A DNA stretch of 64,000 nt from Bradyrhizobium diazoefficiens (GTDB lineage Bacteria > Pseudomonadota > Alphaproteobacteria > Rhizobiales > Xanthobacteraceae): contig NZ_CP067100.1 of the NCBI RefSeq assembly GCF_016616235.1, forward strand, positions 5,515,001 through 5,579,000, given 5' to 3'. Shown here piece after piece: positions 35,888 to 46,108 of the stretch (positions are counted from its first letter, which is position 1; every line of letters starts with the position of its first letter). A model generated the notes under the pieces. It searched no databases. It was given only the letters and a program-made list of their open reading frames with translations, and was not told the DNA's origin. The translations under genes were made by a program, and so were the position numbers.

Positions 35888-36766
35888 CTACTCCACCAGC
35901 ACCACGTCGACGGCGACGCCGAGCTTCTGTTTCGGCGAACCGACGATGATGCCGTCGACCGGCGAGACGTCGGAGAAGTCGCGGCCGACGGCGAGCACGA
36001 TATGGTCATTGGCGACGATGAGATCGTTGGTCGGATCGAAATCGACCCAGCCAAGCTCCGCCCCGCACCACAGCGACACCCAGGCGTGGGTGGCGTCGGC
36101 GCCCTGCAAGCGCGGCTGGCCGGGCGGCGGAATGGTGCGCAAATAGCCGCTGACATAGGCCGCCGGCAGACCAAGGCCGCGCAGCCCTGCGATCATCACA
36201 TGGGCAAAGTCCTGGCAGACGCCGTGGCGCTGGTCGAAGACTTCGTTGAGCGGCGTCGAGATCACGGTGGCTTTGGGGTCGTAGCGAAACTCGGTGCGGA
36301 TGCGATGCATCAGATCGACCGCGCCGGCGAGGATGCCCGCACCTTGCGCAAAGCTCTCCGCCGCATAGACGCTGACCGGGCGCAGCACGGGCACAAGCGG
36401 ACTCGCAAAGACATAGCCGACCGGCGAGGACGGCCCGAGGCTGGCGGCCTCGAGCGCGATGTCGCGAACGCTCTCCCAGGGCGGGCTCGACGCATCGCGC
36501 GCCGGCGGCTTGCGCGCGACGGAAACGCGCGAGCGTGAATCGATGCGCAAGTCTCGATGCGCGGCCTCGATGACGATGCTCTCGGTCAGCGTGCCGAAGA
36601 AATCCCGCCGGACGTGGCGCTCGGACGGACGCGGGCGGATCTCGACGCGATGCGAGATCAGGTCCTGGCCATTGCCGCTCCGCGGCTCCAGCCGCAGCGT
36701 GCAGCGGGCGAAGCTGACCGGGCTCTCATATTCGTAGGTGGTGACGTGCCTTATGTCGTAGATCAC
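35888..36766 (-). CDS. Transglutaminase-like cysteine protein
   Basis: 292 residues from a GTG that overlaps the previous stop by four bases (GTGA). N-terminal beta region (about 1-110), then the transglutaminase core: C184 in HGVCQDFAHV, H227 in ATHAWV and D242 in WVDFDPTN form the triad. In the module with circularly permuted ATP-grasp and alpha-E proteins it is thought to act on amide bonds (peptide formation, hydrolysis or crosslinking); the substrate is unknown. Confidence 0.88.
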   Translation of the reverse strand: MIYDIRHVTTYEYESPVSFARCTLRLEPRSGNGQDLISHRVEIRPRPSERHVRRDFFGTLTESIVIEAAHRDLRIDSRSRVSVARKPPARDASSPPWESVRDIALEAASLGPSSPVGYVFASPLVPVLRPVSVYAAESFAQGAGILAGAVDLMHRIRTEFRYDPKATVISTPLNEVFDQRHGVCQDFAHVMIAGLRGLGLPAAYVSGYLRTIPPPGQPRLQGADATHAWVSLWCGAELGWVDFDPTNDLIVANDHIVLAVGRDFSDVSPVDGIIVGSPKQKLGVAVDVVLVE

Positions 36767-39300
36767 GCCAGCCCCGTCAGCTTTTCCGGCCGGCTGGCAT
36801 TGGGACCGTGCGGGAAGTAATGCAGCCCGACCGCCTCGGCGAGGCTGAGCAGATCCTGCTCCAACGCGAACAGGGTCTTGGCTTCGAGCTTCTCGGCTTC
36901 CGCGGTGGCGAGCGTCGCCTGCACCGCCACCGCAAGGCGCTGCGGTTGCTCGATCAGGCCGTGCTCCTTCAGGCTCGGCAGCGCGGCGATATGCTCGTTC
37001 AGCTGCATCACCTGGAACGCGACCGAACGCGGATTGTAGGGATCGAGCACGGCGAGATCGCGCACCGGCGCGAGGATCGGTGCCAGCAGATAGCGCGAGC
37101 GGTAGGTGATCTGGGAATCCACCAGCGTCAGCAGGATATCGAGATCCTCATCGCCGGCCTCGTCATAGGCGAATTGACGAGCAAAACGCGCGGTGTTGAT
37201 AGCGCGCTCGGCACGGCGGCCGATATCGAGGAAGCGCCAGCCCGCGGCGCGGTTCATGTTCTCCTGCGCAAGGCCGGCAAAGCTCGCAAGCTCCTGCAAG
37301 GTCAGCTCGGCCGCGCTCAGCACGCCGTCGTCGCCTTCGACTTCGTAAGCGAGACGCTCGGCCATCTCGGTGATGACCTGCCAGGCGTCGGGCGACAGCC
37401 GCTCGCGCAGGGAGGTCGCGGTGCGCTGTGCCGCGCGCACCAGCGACAGCGCCGAGCCGAAACGCTCGGGGCTCTGCAAGGCTTCGGCGACGATGCGGCC
37501 TGGCGCGGTGCGCGAGGCCTGCGAGATCGCGCCCCACGCCAGCAAGAGGCGCTGGATGCGGTCGGCCGATTGCAGCGAGGCCGCGGTGCCCTTGTTGGGC
37601 CCGCTCGGCGAGCTCAGCGCGCGCACGAGGCGCAGCGTCGCCTCGGCGCGCTCGAGATAGCGGCCGAGCCAGAACAGATTGTCGGCGGCACGGCTCGGCA
37701 GCACGCCGGCGATGCGGCGGATGCGGACCTTGTCGGTCGCGGGCAGCAGCGTCGCGATCGAGACCTTCTTTTTCGAGACCACCCAGACATCGGCGGCGCG
37801 GGCGCCGTCGCCCATCGACACCGCGCGCGCATCGGCCTGCTCGGCGATCCGGCAGAAGCCGCCGGGCATGATGGCCCAGCCGTCCGGGGTCGCGGCCGCG
37901 AACACGCGCAGCACGAAGGGCCGCGGCATGAGCTGGCCTTGCTCCCACACCGGCATGGTCGAGAGCCGCACCACCTCCTGGCCGACATAGTCCATGCCGC
38001 GCGCGGTGATGGCATCGATCAATCGTTGGCGGCCGGCGGCGTCGAGCTCGCTCGCCAGCACCGGGCCGTTGCGCTCGAAGCCGGGAACGCCGCGTCGGTA
38101 GGCGCCCTCGATTGCGACCTCGTCGAGCCGCGACAGCACCTCCTCGCGCGCCGAGCGCTGGCCGCACCACCAGGTCGCGATGTGCGGCATCTTCAGCTCT
38201 TCGCCGAGCAGCCGGCGGCTCAGCGCCGGCAGGAAGCCGAGCAGCGCCCGCGCCTCCAGGACGCCCGAGCCCGGCATGTTGGCGACGACGGCGCCGTCCT
38301 TGCGCAGCACATCGATCAGGCCGGGCACGCCGAGATGCGAGGACGCATCGAGCTCGAGCGGATCGAGCGAGTTGGAATCGACGCGGCGCAGCAGCACGTC
38401 GAGCCGCTTGAGGCCGGCAACGGTGCGGATGTGGATGCGGTTGTCGCTGACCGCGAGATCCTCGCCCTCGACCAGCAGAAAGCCGAGATAGCGCGCCAGC
38501 GTCGCGTGCTCGAAATAGGTCTCGCTGAAACTGCCGGGGGTGAGCACGCCGATGCGCGGCTCGTCGCGATCGGCGCGCGCGCGCAGTGAGTCGCGAAAGG
38601 CCTCGAAGAACGGCGCGACGCGCGGCACGTTCATCGAATTGTAGAGATCGGAGAAGGCGCGCGACTGCACGAGGCGGTTCTCCAGCGCATAGCCCGCGCC
38701 TGACGGCGCCTGCGTGCGGTCGCCGAGCACCCACCAGCGGCCGTCCGGGCCGCGGCCGACATCGGCGGCATAGAGCGAGAGATAGCGGCCGCCCGGCGGC
38801 GGCACGCCGCAGACGGGGCGGAGATATTCGGGACTGCCGGCGATCGCGGCCGCCGGCAGCGCGCCTTCGGCGACCAGCCGGCCCTCGCCATAGATGTCGC
38901 GCAGCACCAGCTCCAGAAGCTCGGCGCGCTGGGTGATGCCGGCGGAGAGCTGCTGCCAATCGGCCTCGTCGATCAAGAGCGGCAGATGGCTGAGCGACCA
39001 GGGCCGGTCGGCGCTGTCGCCGGGCGCGCGGTAGGTGACGCCGGCCTCGCGGAGGTGACGGTCGGCCATGGCGAAGCGCCGCTCGGCCTCGTCGGGCGCC
39101 AGCGCGCCGAAGGCGTCGAAGAAGCGGCTCCAGACCGCGCGGGGGGCGCCATCAGGCCCCAGAAACTCGTCGGGAATGCCGGGCAGCCGGCGATAGTCGC
39201 GCGCCCATTGGGCGAGACGGCGCTGGCTTTCACGCTGGCCTTCACACTGGTCTTGCGCCTGCCCCGCCCTGTCGTCCTGTTCGGCTGCGCCTTCGGCCAT
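36763..39300 (-). CDS. Circularly permuted ATP-grasp fused to alpha-E domain
   Basis: 845 residues. Residues about 40-500 form the circularly permuted ATP-grasp domain (YSLYAADVGRGPDGRWWVLGD-type and WWCGQRSAREEVL segments, GVPGLIDVLRKDGAVVANMPGSGV); residues about 530-840 form the helical alpha-E domain (LPSRAADNLFWLGRYLERAEATLRL, HYFPHG near the end). In many bacteria these are separate genes; here they are one polypeptide. The family is believed to ligate amino acids or peptides but the product is unknown. It begins 27 bases after the DUF2126 gene stop. Confidence 0.9.
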   Translation of the reverse strand: MAEGAAEQDDRAGQAQDQCEGQRESQRRLAQWARDYRRLPGIPDEFLGPDGAPRAVWSRFFDAFGALAPDEAERRFAMADRHLREAGVTYRAPGDSADRPWSLSHLPLLIDEADWQQLSAGITQRAELLELVLRDIYGEGRLVAEGALPAAAIAGSPEYLRPVCGVPPPGGRYLSLYAADVGRGPDGRWWVLGDRTQAPSGAGYALENRLVQSRAFSDLYNSMNVPRVAPFFEAFRDSLRARADRDEPRIGVLTPGSFSETYFEHATLARYLGFLLVEGEDLAVSDNRIHIRTVAGLKRLDVLLRRVDSNSLDPLELDASSHLGVPGLIDVLRKDGAVVANMPGSGVLEARALLGFLPALSRRLLGEELKMPHIATWWCGQRSAREEVLSRLDEVAIEGAYRRGVPGFERNGPVLASELDAAGRQRLIDAITARGMDYVGQEVVRLSTMPVWEQGQLMPRPFVLRVFAAATPDGWAIMPGGFCRIAEQADARAVSMGDGARAADVWVVSKKKVSIATLLPATDKVRIRRIAGVLPSRAADNLFWLGRYLERAEATLRLVRALSSPSGPNKGTAASLQSADRIQRLLLAWGAISQASRTAPGRIVAEALQSPERFGSALSLVRAAQRTATSLRERLSPDAWQVITEMAERLAYEVEGDDGVLSAAELTLQELASFAGLAQENMNRAAGWRFLDIGRRAERAINTARFARQFAYDEAGDEDLDILLTLVDSQITYRSRYLLAPILAPVRDLAVLDPYNPRSVAFQVMQLNEHIAALPSLKEHGLIEQPQRLAVAVQATLATAEAEKLEAKTLFALEQDLLSLAEAVGLHYFPHGPNASRPEKLTGLA

Positions 39301-39327
39301 GCGCCTCTCCCTGCCCCACCATCATAC

Positions 39328-42300
39328 TCATTGCAGGAGCGGGGTCCGCAAGTCGAGGGTCAGCGGAAACTCATTTGTGCGTTCCTCGGGCAGCGGCTGC
39401 ATCGGTCCCGGGGTATGGCCGTGGTCCTGGAAGCGCGCCAGCCGCCGCGCCTCGGCCTCATAGGTGTTGACCGGCTTGGTGTCGTAACTGCGCCCGCCGG
39501 GATGAGCGACGTGATAGACGCAGCCGCCGAGCGAGCGGCCGTTCCAGATGTCGATCAGGTCGAAGGTCAGCGGCGCGTGGACGGGAATGGTCGGGTGCAG
39601 GCCGGAGGCCGGCTGCCAGGCCTTGAAGCGGACGCCGGCCACGGCCTCGCCCGAGCGGCCGGTCGCGGTCATCGGCAGGCGGCGGCCGTTGCAGGTGACG
39701 ATGTGACGTCCTTCGACGAAACCTTCAGCCTTCACTTGAAGCCGTTCAACCGACGAGTCCACATAACGCACCGTGCCGCCGGCCGAGCCCTCCTCGCCCA
39801 GCACGTGCCACGGCTCCAGTGCCTGACGCAATTCCAAAGTCACGCCGCCATGATGGACCCGGCCGAAGGCGGGGAAGCGGAATTCGAGCTGGGCCAGATA
39901 CCATTCCGGCTCAAAGGGGTAGCCTGATTGCTTCAACTCAGACAGCACATCAACGAAATCCTCCCAGATGAAGTGAGGCAGCATGAAGCGGTCGTGCAGC
40001 GCAGTGCCCCAGCGCACAAACTTGCCGTGTTGCGGCTCGCGCCAGAATTTTGCGATCAGCGCACGGATGAGCAGTTGCTGCGCCAGCGACATGCGCGCGT
40101 CCGGCGGCATTTCGAGCGCGCGGAATTCGACGAGGCCGAGACGGCCGGTGGGCCCATCCGGCGAATAGAGCTTGTCGATGCAGATCTCGGCGCGATGGGT
40201 GTTGCCGGTGATGTCGACCAGCAGGTGCCGGAACAGCCGGTCGACCAGCCACAGCGGGGTCTGGGTGCCGGGCGGCGGCACGTGCGAGAGCGCGATCTCG
40301 AGCTCGTAGATGCTGTCGTGGCGCGCCTCGTCGATGCGCGGCGCCTGGCTGGTCGGACCGATGAACAGACCGGAGAAGAAGTAGGACAGCGAGGGATGCC
40401 GCTGCCAGTACAGGACGAGGCTCTTCAACAGATCAGGCCGGCGCAGGAACGGCGAATCCTGCGGGCTCGAGCCGCCGACCACGACGTGGTTGCCGCCGCC
40501 GGTGCCGGTGTGACGGCCGTCGACCAGGAAGCGGTTGGCGCCGAGGCGCACCTTGCCGGCATCTTCATAGAGGCCTGAGGTGATCTCGACCGCCTCGCGC
40601 CAGCTTTTTGCAGGCTGGATGTTGATCTCGATGACTCCAGGATCGGGCGTCACCTTGATGACCTCGATGCGTGGATCGAACGGCGGCGGATAGCCTTCGA
40701 CATGAACCTGAAGCTGCATCTCCTCGGCGGTGGCTTCGAGGGCTGCAATCAGCTCGAGATAATCCTCGATGCGCTCGGCCGGCGGCATGAAGGCGCAGAT
40801 CACGCCATCGCGGACCTCGACCGACAGCGCGGTGCGGACCGGGACGGACGCATTGAGCTGCTCGGGCGCGACCCGCGGCAGCGATTCCGGGCGGGCCGGA
40901 AGACTGAACACCGGCAGCTTGCCGCGCACCTCCATCGAGTCCTGCTCGACGATATAGGGATATTGGTCGGACGGGACATGGCCGAGCGAGCCGAGCGGCA
41001 AGCGCAGGCCGAGCGGTGAATCGCCCGGCGTCAGGAACAGATGCTTGCGCCGGAGCTGCCAACGCTCGCTGCGCCAGCGCGGCGGCGCGTTCCAGCGCTG
41101 GATCGGCAGCACGAAGCCGCGCGGCGTGGTCAGACCTTCGTCGAACACACGCGCCATCCGCGCGCGTTCTTCCGCATTGGACAATTTGGAATCGGCGGGA
41201 TCGACGTTGACGGGAAGGTCGGCCTCCTTCTTGAGCCAGTAGATGGAATCCTCATAGGCCGGAATGATGTAGCCCGGATCGAGCCCGAGTCGCGCGGCCG
41301 TGCCTTCCATGAAGGCTTCGGCGTCCCTGACCTCGGGCCGCCGCGGGTTCTCGATCCTCGCAATGAGGTCGGCGTTCTTCCAGATCGGCACGCCGTCCTT
41401 GCGCCAGTAGAGACCAAAAGCCCAGCGCGGCAGGCTCTCGCCCGGATACCATTTGCCCTGGCCGTAATGCAAAAGGCCGCCCGGCGTAAAACGCGTGCGC
41501 AGGCGGCGGATCAGATCGTCGCCCAGCGCGCGCTTGGTCGGGCCGACAGCGTCCATGTTCCACTCGGCGGCTTCGAGATCGTCGACCGAGACGAAGGTCG
41601 GCTCGCCGCCCATGGTCAGCCGCACGTCCTGCGCGGCGAGATCGCCATCCACCTGCTCGCCGAGATCGTTGAGCCGCGCCCAGGATTCGTCGGAGAACGG
41701 TTTTGTGATGCGCGGCGCCTCGCGAATGCGCTTCACGCTCATGTCGAAAGCGAACTCGACCTCGGCAAAGCCGGCGCCGCCGGAGATCGGCGCCGCCGAG
41801 CGATAGTGCGGCGTGGCGGCAACCGGGATGTGCCCCTCGCCCGCGAGCATGCCCGACGTCGCGTCGAATCCGATCCAGCCAGCGCCCGGCAGATAGACCT
41901 CGGCCCAGGCGTGCAGATCGGTGAAATCGTTTGCGACCTCCGGCGGTCCCTCGATCGGATCGACGTCGGGACGGATCTGGATCAAATAGCCGGAGACGAA
42001 GCGCGCCGCGAGGCCGAGATGGCGCACGGTCTGGATCAGGAGCCAGGCGGAGTCGCGGCACGAGCCGGCACCGGACGCCAGCGTCTCTTCCGGCGTCTGC
42101 ACGCCGGGCTCCATGCGGATGATGTAACGGACGTGCTTTTGAAGCTCGCGATTGAGATCGACCAGGAAGTTGACGGTGTTCGGGGCTTCATGCGGGATCG
42201 AGTCGAGGAATTTCGCGAACAGGCGATCGGGCTTGATGGTCTCGAGATAGGGCGCGAGCTCGGTCTTGAGGTCGTTCGGATATTCGAACGGAAAGCTGTC

Positions 42301-42597
42301 GGCATAGGGCTCGACGAAGAAGTCGAACGGGTTGACCACGGTCATCTGCGCCGTGAAATCGACCTCGAATTTCAGCTCGGTCGTCTTCTCCGGGAAGACG
42401 TAGCGCGCGAGCCAGTTGCCTTGCGGGTCCTGCTGCCAGTTCACGAAATGATTGGAGGGTGTGACCTTGAGCGAATAGCTCAGGACCGGCGTGCGCGTAT
42501 GCGGCGCCGGCCGCAGCCGGATGGTCTGCGGTCCCAAGTCGATCGGGCGGTCGTATTTGTAGTGCGTGACGTGGTGTAATGCGACGTAGATCGACAC
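39328..42597 (-). CDS. DUF2126 transglutaminase-family protein
   Basis: 1089 residues from a GTG at 42597 ([18 protein letters not shown]); the frame is open to a TTG at 42654 that gives non-family residues. GGAG is eleven bases upstream of the GTG, a little far. N-terminal transglutaminase core: [12 protein letters not shown] (catalytic Cys), [13 protein letters not shown] (His), [10 protein letters not shown] (Asp). The remaining 750 residues are the DUF2126 region, of unknown structure and role. It heads the operon with the ATP-grasp/alpha-E fusion and a second transglutaminase. Confidence 0.88.
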   Translation of the reverse strand: MSIYVALHHVTHYKYDRPIDLGPQTIRLRPAPHTRTPVLSYSLKVTPSNHFVNWQQDPQGNWLARYVFPEKTTELKFEVDFTAQMTVVNPFDFFVEPYADSFPFEYPNDLKTELAPYLETIKPDRLFAKFLDSIPHEAPNTVNFLVDLNRELQKHVRYIIRMEPGVQTPEETLASGAGSCRDSAWLLIQTVRHLGLAARFVSGYLIQIRPDVDPIEGPPEVANDFTDLHAWAEVYLPGAGWIGFDATSGMLAGEGHIPVAATPHYRSAAPISGGAGFAEVEFAFDMSVKRIREAPRITKPFSDESWARLNDLGEQVDGDLAAQDVRLTMGGEPTFVSVDDLEAAEWNMDAVGPTKRALGDDLIRRLRTRFTPGGLLHYGQGKWYPGESLPRWAFGLYWRKDGVPIWKNADLIARIENPRRPEVRDAEAFMEGTAARLGLDPGYIIPAYEDSIYWLKKEADLPVNVDPADSKLSNAEERARMARVFDEGLTTPRGFVLPIQRWNAPPRWRSERWQLRRKHLFLTPGDSPLGLRLPLGSLGHVPSDQYPYIVEQDSMEVRGKLPVFSLPARPESLPRVAPEQLNASVPVRTALSVEVRDGVICAFMPPAERIEDYLELIAALEATAEEMQLQVHVEGYPPPFDPRIEVIKVTPDPGVIEINIQPAKSWREAVEITSGLYEDAGKVRLGANRFLVDGRHTGTGGGNHVVVGGSSPQDSPFLRRPDLLKSLVLYWQRHPSLSYFFSGLFIGPTSQAPRIDEARHDSIYELEIALSHVPPPGTQTPLWLVDRLFRHLLVDITGNTHRAEICIDKLYSPDGPTGRLGLVEFRALEMPPDARMSLAQQLLIRALIAKFWREPQHGKFVRWGTALHDRFMLPHFIWEDFVDVLSELKQSGYPFEPEWYLAQLEFRFPAFGRVHHGGVTLELRQALEPWHVLGEEGSAGGTVRYVDSSVERLQVKAEGFVEGRHIVTCNGRRLPMTATGRSGEAVAGVRFKAWQPASGLHPTIPVHAPLTFDLIDIWNGRSLGGCVYHVAHPGGRSYDTKPVNTYEAEARRLARFQDHGHTPGPMQPLPEERTNEFPLTLDLRTPLLQ

Positions 42598-42693
42598 GGG
42601 ATGCGATGCTCCAGCAGCTTTTTTGAGCAGAACACTGGAGGTGATCGCGAGCAAGCATTAACAACGGGCAGTGATTGCCTACGAACTATCCCC

Positions 42694-42777
42694 GTAGCGG
42701 GGATGGAGCGCAGCGTAATCCGGGATTCTCACGAGGGCACGAAGGTCCCGGATTGCGCTTCGCTCCATCCGGGTTAC
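42694..42777. repeat. Palindromic intergenic repeat, 'GGATGGAGCG' family
   Basis: GTAGCGGGGATGGAGCGCAG and CGCTCCATCCGGGTTAC are inverted copies around a 50-base middle. It lies between the DUF2126 gene and the UxaA-family gene, both on the minus strand. Confidence 0.6.
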
Positions 42778-42796
42778 AGGCTCGCTACACGCTCTC

Positions 42797-44320
42797 TCAC
42801 ATTGTCGCGCCAAGCACCCACGGCGCAAACTCGGCGCCGCCGAAATCGAAGCTCTCACTCTTGGTCGGCTGGCCGGAGGCGGTCTTGAGGATAAGATCGA
42901 AGATGCGCTGGCCGCACTCCTGAACGCTCTCCTCGCCTTCGAGGATGGTGCCGCAATTGACGTCCATGTCCTCTTCCATGCGCTTGTACATGGGCGTGTT
43001 GGTGGCGAGCTTGATCGAGGGTGCCGGCTTGCAGCCGAACACGCTACCGCGGCCGGTGGTGAAGCAGACGAGGTTGGCGCCGCCCGCGACCTGGCCCGTC
43101 GCCGCGACCGGGTCGTAGCCGGGCGTGTCCATGAACACGAAGCCGCGCTTGGTCACGGGCTCGGCGTAACGCAGCACGTCGACGAGATTGGTGGTGCCGG
43201 CCTTGGCCATCGCGCCGAGCGACTTCTCCAGAATCGTGGTGAGGCCGCCGGCCTTGTTGCCGGGGCTCGGATTGGCGTTCATCTCGGCGCCTTCGCGCGC
43301 GGTGTACTCGTCCCACCAGCGCATCAGATCGACCAGCTTCTCGCCGACCTCGCGGCTGACGGCGCGGCGCGTCAAGAGATGCTCGGCGCCGTAGGTCTCC
43401 GGCGTCTCCGACAGGATCACGGTGCCGCCGTGACGCACGATGAGATCGCTCGCAGCACCCAGCGCCGGATTGGCCGAGACGCCGGAATAGCCGTCCGAGC
43501 CGCCGCATTGCAGGGCTACGGTCAATTCACTCGCGGGCACGGACTCGCGCTTGACTTTGTTGGCGTCGGCCAGCGCCTCGCGCACGAAGGCAACGCCCGC
43601 CTCCACGGTCTTGCGGGTGCCGCCGACCTCCTGAATGTCCATCGCGCGCAGGCGGCCGGCGAGCTTCTGCTCTTCCATCAGGCCGCCGATCTGGTTCACC
43701 TCGCAGCCCAGCCCAAGCACGATGACGTGGGAGAAATTGACGTGCCGCGCATAGCCGCCTAGCGTGCGGCGGAGCAGCGCCAAGGGCTCGTTCTGGGTCA
43801 TGCCGCAGCCGGTCTTGTGCGTCAGCGCGACCACGCCGTCGACATTGGGGAAGTCGGCCAGCGGATTGTCGCCGGTGAAGGGATTCTTCTTGAAGACGTC
43901 GGCGACGAGGCTTGCGACATGCGCGCTGCAATTCACCGAGGTGAGGATGCCGATATAGTTGCGCGTGGCGACGCGGCCGTCCGGGCGGCGAATGCCTTCG
44001 AAAGTCGCCGGCAGATCGAAGTTCGGCGTCGGCTTGACGTCGGCGCAATAGGCATAGTCCTTGGCGAAATCGCCCATGCCGCAGTTCTGCACGTGCACGT
44101 GCTGGCCGGGCGCGATCGGCGTCGTCGCAAATCCGATGATCTGGCCGTAGCGGATGACAGGCTCGCCCACGGCGATCGGCTTGATCGCGACCTTGTGGCC
44201 GGAGGGAATGCGCTCGACCGTAGTGACGCCCTCAGCCACCACCGTCCCCGGCGGCAGGCTGGCGCGCGCGATCAGCACGCCATCATCGGGATGCAGGCGG
44301 ATGACGGGGCTGATGGTCAT
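42797..44320 (-). CDS. UxaA-family dehydratase (altronate/galactarate dehydratase type)
   Basis: 507 residues from the ATG at 44320, with GGAG six bases upstream; the frame is open to 44554 as antisense of a repeat. The N-terminal SAF-like domain (about 1-90) is followed by the UxaA core: TRNYIGILTSVNCSAHV, VVALTHKTGCGMT, QCGGSDGYSGVSANPALG and CFTTGRGSVFGCKPAP, with the cysteines expected for an iron-dependent dehydratase. These enzymes dehydrate sugar acids such as altronate or galactarate. The actual substrate is unknown; the HpcH/HpaI aldolase upstream in the same direction could cleave its product. Confidence 0.85.
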   Translation of the reverse strand: MTISPVIRLHPDDGVLIARASLPPGTVVAEGVTTVERIPSGHKVAIKPIAVGEPVIRYGQIIGFATTPIAPGQHVHVQNCGMGDFAKDYAYCADVKPTPNFDLPATFEGIRRPDGRVATRNYIGILTSVNCSAHVASLVADVFKKNPFTGDNPLADFPNVDGVVALTHKTGCGMTQNEPLALLRRTLGGYARHVNFSHVIVLGLGCEVNQIGGLMEEQKLAGRLRAMDIQEVGGTRKTVEAGVAFVREALADANKVKRESVPASELTVALQCGGSDGYSGVSANPALGAASDLIVRHGGTVILSETPETYGAEHLLTRRAVSREVGEKLVDLMRWWDEYTAREGAEMNANPSPGNKAGGLTTILEKSLGAMAKAGTTNLVDVLRYAEPVTKRGFVFMDTPGYDPVAATGQVAGGANLVCFTTGRGSVFGCKPAPSIKLATNTPMYKRMEEDMDVNCGTILEGEESVQECGQRIFDLILKTASGQPTKSESFDFGGAEFAPWVLGATM

Positions 44321-44344
44321 GGATGTCTCCTTGGGTCTTACGTC

Positions 44345-44372
44345 ACCTCTCCCCGTTCTTACGGGGAGAGGT
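44345..44372. repeat. CTCTCCCC hairpin repeat
   Basis: ACCTCTCCCC, GTTCTT-type loop, GGGGAGAGGT. One of a pair flanking the gap between the UxaA and aldolase genes; the other is at 44480. Confidence 0.6.
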
Positions 44373-44479
44373 CGGATCGCGCTTGGCGATGCGAAGCATT
44401 GTCCAAAGCGATCCGGTTGAGGGCGAGCCGCGCGCTCGATCGATAGATTAGTCCGGTTGAGAGAAGCCCCCCACCCTAA

Positions 44480-44507
44480 CCCTCTCCCCGTAAGAACAGG
44501 GAGAGGG
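44480..44507. repeat. CTCTCCCC hairpin repeat
   Basis: CCCTCTCCCCGTAAGAACAGG followed by GAGAGGG, an imperfect inverted repeat related to the one at 44345. Confidence 0.55.
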
Positions 44508-44519
44508 AAAGGAGCGAGA

Positions 44520-45296
44520 TCAGGCCTTCCCGGCCGAATCCTTCCGCGTCGCATTGACCTGCATCTTGGCGTAGGTCGTCATCAAGCCGACCTCGTTCGA
44601 GAGCGTCACCAGCTTGAAACCCATGTTGATGGCGCGCGCCGCGCCTTCGGCGCCGCTGCAATGGATGCCGGGGTTGAGGCCGCGCTTGCCGCACTCCTTG
44701 ATGATCTTGTCGTAGATCGCGAGGATCTCCGGCTCGGTGCGGTCGAGCTTGGGCTCGAGGCCGTAGGAGAAGCCGAGGTCCGACGGGCCGATATAGACGC
44801 CGTCGATGCCCTCGACGTCGAGGATCGCTTCCATGTTCTCGACCGCGGTCTTCGTTTCCATCATCGGCAGCAGGATGGTGTCGGCATTGGCGGTCTTCTG
44901 GTACGAGCCCGCGGTGCCGTACATGCCGGCGCGGATCGGGCCGTTGGAGCGGACGCCCTGCGGCGGATATTTCGAATAGGAGACGAGGTTCCGAGCTTCT
45001 TGCGGCGTGTTGACCATCGGGCAGATCACGCCATAGGCGCCGCCGTCGAGCACCTTGCCGATGATGCCGGGCTCGTTCCAGGGCACGCGGACCATCGGGG
45101 TCACCGGATGCTTGTCCATCGCCTGGAAGCACTGCACCATCGACAGGTAATCCTGGACGCCGTGCTGCATGTCGACCGTGACGCTGTCGAAGCCGCATTG
45201 CGCGATCATCTCGGCCGAGAAGCCGGAGGGTATAGCGAGCCACGCGTTGACCACGGCCTTGCCCGACTTCCAGATTTCCTTGACCTTGTTCGCCAC
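44520..45296 (-). CDS. HpcH/HpaI-family aldolase
   Basis: 258 residues from a GTG start with AAGGAAGG four bases upstream. The class II aldolase fold is indicated by SVTVDMQHG (His/Asp), PMVRVPWNEP, LLPMMETKTAVEN and GVYIGPSDLG. Members cleave 2-keto-3-deoxy acids or 4-hydroxy-2-oxoheptane-1,7-dioate to pyruvate and an aldehyde. Beside hpaR and hpaFED the homoprotocatechuate aldolase HpaI is one reading. Beside the UxaA-family dehydratase a sugar-acid aldolase is the other; I cannot choose from sequence alone. Confidence 0.85.
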   Translation of the reverse strand: MANKVKEIWKSGKAVVNAWLAIPSGFSAEMIAQCGFDSVTVDMQHGVQDYLSMVQCFQAMDKHPVTPMVRVPWNEPGIIGKVLDGGAYGVICPMVNTPQEARNLVSYSKYPPQGVRSNGPIRAGMYGTAGSYQKTANADTILLPMMETKTAVENMEAILDVEGIDGVYIGPSDLGFSYGLEPKLDRTEPEILAIYDKIIKECGKRGLNPGIHCSGAEGAARAINMGFKLVTLSNEVGLMTTYAKMQVNATRKDSAGKA

Positions 45297-45473
45297 GTTG
45301 CCTTCCTTCTTTGTTGTTTGGACCGTGCTGTTTGGACCATCGTCACCAAACGCCGCGGCAGCACGACTCTGCTTTTCCGGTGCCGATTTGGGCGGATCAG
45401 CCTGAGCGGCACTTTGAGCGAAAAAAACCGGTCATGTCCATGGCTCTTGCCGCGCCCACGCGCATATCTGGTT

Positions 45474-45995
45474 TCACTCCTCGGCACTTGCCTCCTCGCC
45501 GGTGCCGAGCCCCGCGAGGCTTTGTTCGAGCTCGCCGAGCATGTCCTGCAACTCGGCGAGCTTGCGTGCGCCAAAGCGCCGCGTGATCTCGGCATAGATC
45601 GCCTCCGAAGTCGGGGCCACGGACGCCATCAGCTTCACGCCCTTTTCCGAGATCGAGACCATGCTCCGGCGCTGGTCCGCCTTCGCGATTCTGCGCTCGA
45701 TCAGATTGCGTGCCTCGAGATCGCGTAGGATGCGCGACAGGCTCGGCCCGAGCAGGAACGCGGTGCGAGCAAGTTCCGTGACCTCGGCGGCCTCGATGGC
45801 AGCGAGCGCGCGCAGGATGCGCCATTGCTGCTCGGTGAGACCATGCTGGCGCAGCGAGGGGCGAAACTGCCGCATCACCGCCTCGCGCGCCCGCAGCAGC
45901 GACATCGGCAGCGAGCGCGAGAAGTCGCGCATCGGCACCTGCCGCGCGGCAGGTGCACCAGCTCCGTTCGCGGGATCAGCCGGTCTCTTCGTCAT
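45474..45995 (-). CDS. hpaR: MarR-family regulator, HpaR-like
   Basis: 173 residues. The winged helix spans about 50-125: LTEQQWRILRALAAIEAAEVTELARTA (helix-turn-helix) and LEARNLIERRIAKADQRRSMVSISEKG (wing with the DxR pattern). The match to HpaR, the homoprotocatechuate operon repressor, comes from the MSLLRAREAVMRQFRPSLR lead-in and from divergent hpa genes across a 113-base gap that holds a perfect palindrome. HpaR is relieved by the pathway substrates in Escherichia coli. Confidence 0.82.
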   Translation of the reverse strand: MTKRPADPANGAGAPAARQVPMRDFSRSLPMSLLRAREAVMRQFRPSLRQHGLTEQQWRILRALAAIEAAEVTELARTAFLLGPSLSRILRDLEARNLIERRIAKADQRRSMVSISEKGVKLMASVAPTSEAIYAEITRRFGARKLAELQDMLGELEQSLAGLGTGEEASAEE

Positions 45996-46047
45996 GACGC
46001 CCTTTCAAGCCACAAGAGGTTTGCAGTGCAGCACGGCCAGATTCTGT

Positions 46048-46076
46048 TTGACGCATTCACTTAACATGTTAAGTAT
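46048..46076 (+). promoter_or_regulatory. Candidate hpa promoter
   Basis: TTGACG (46048-46053), 17 bases, AAGTAT (46071-46076). The -10 is weak. The spacer is occupied by the palindrome at 46059, which would let a bound repressor block RNA polymerase. Confidence 0.4.
46059..46074. promoter_or_regulatory. Perfect 16-bp palindrome, probable HpaR operator
   Basis: ACTTAACATGTTAAGT, identical on both strands, in the gap between divergent hpaR and hpaH. MarR-family proteins bind such dyads. This site could serve both operon repression and autoregulation; binding itself is inferred. Confidence 0.65.
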
Positions 46077-46108
46077 TTTTCGGGCACCACGATTTTGGTC
46101 CGTTACCA

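Noticed and set aside
36808..38589. 593-residue open frame on the plus strand
   Set aside because: Antisense of the ATP-grasp/alpha-E gene, whose motifs are clear.
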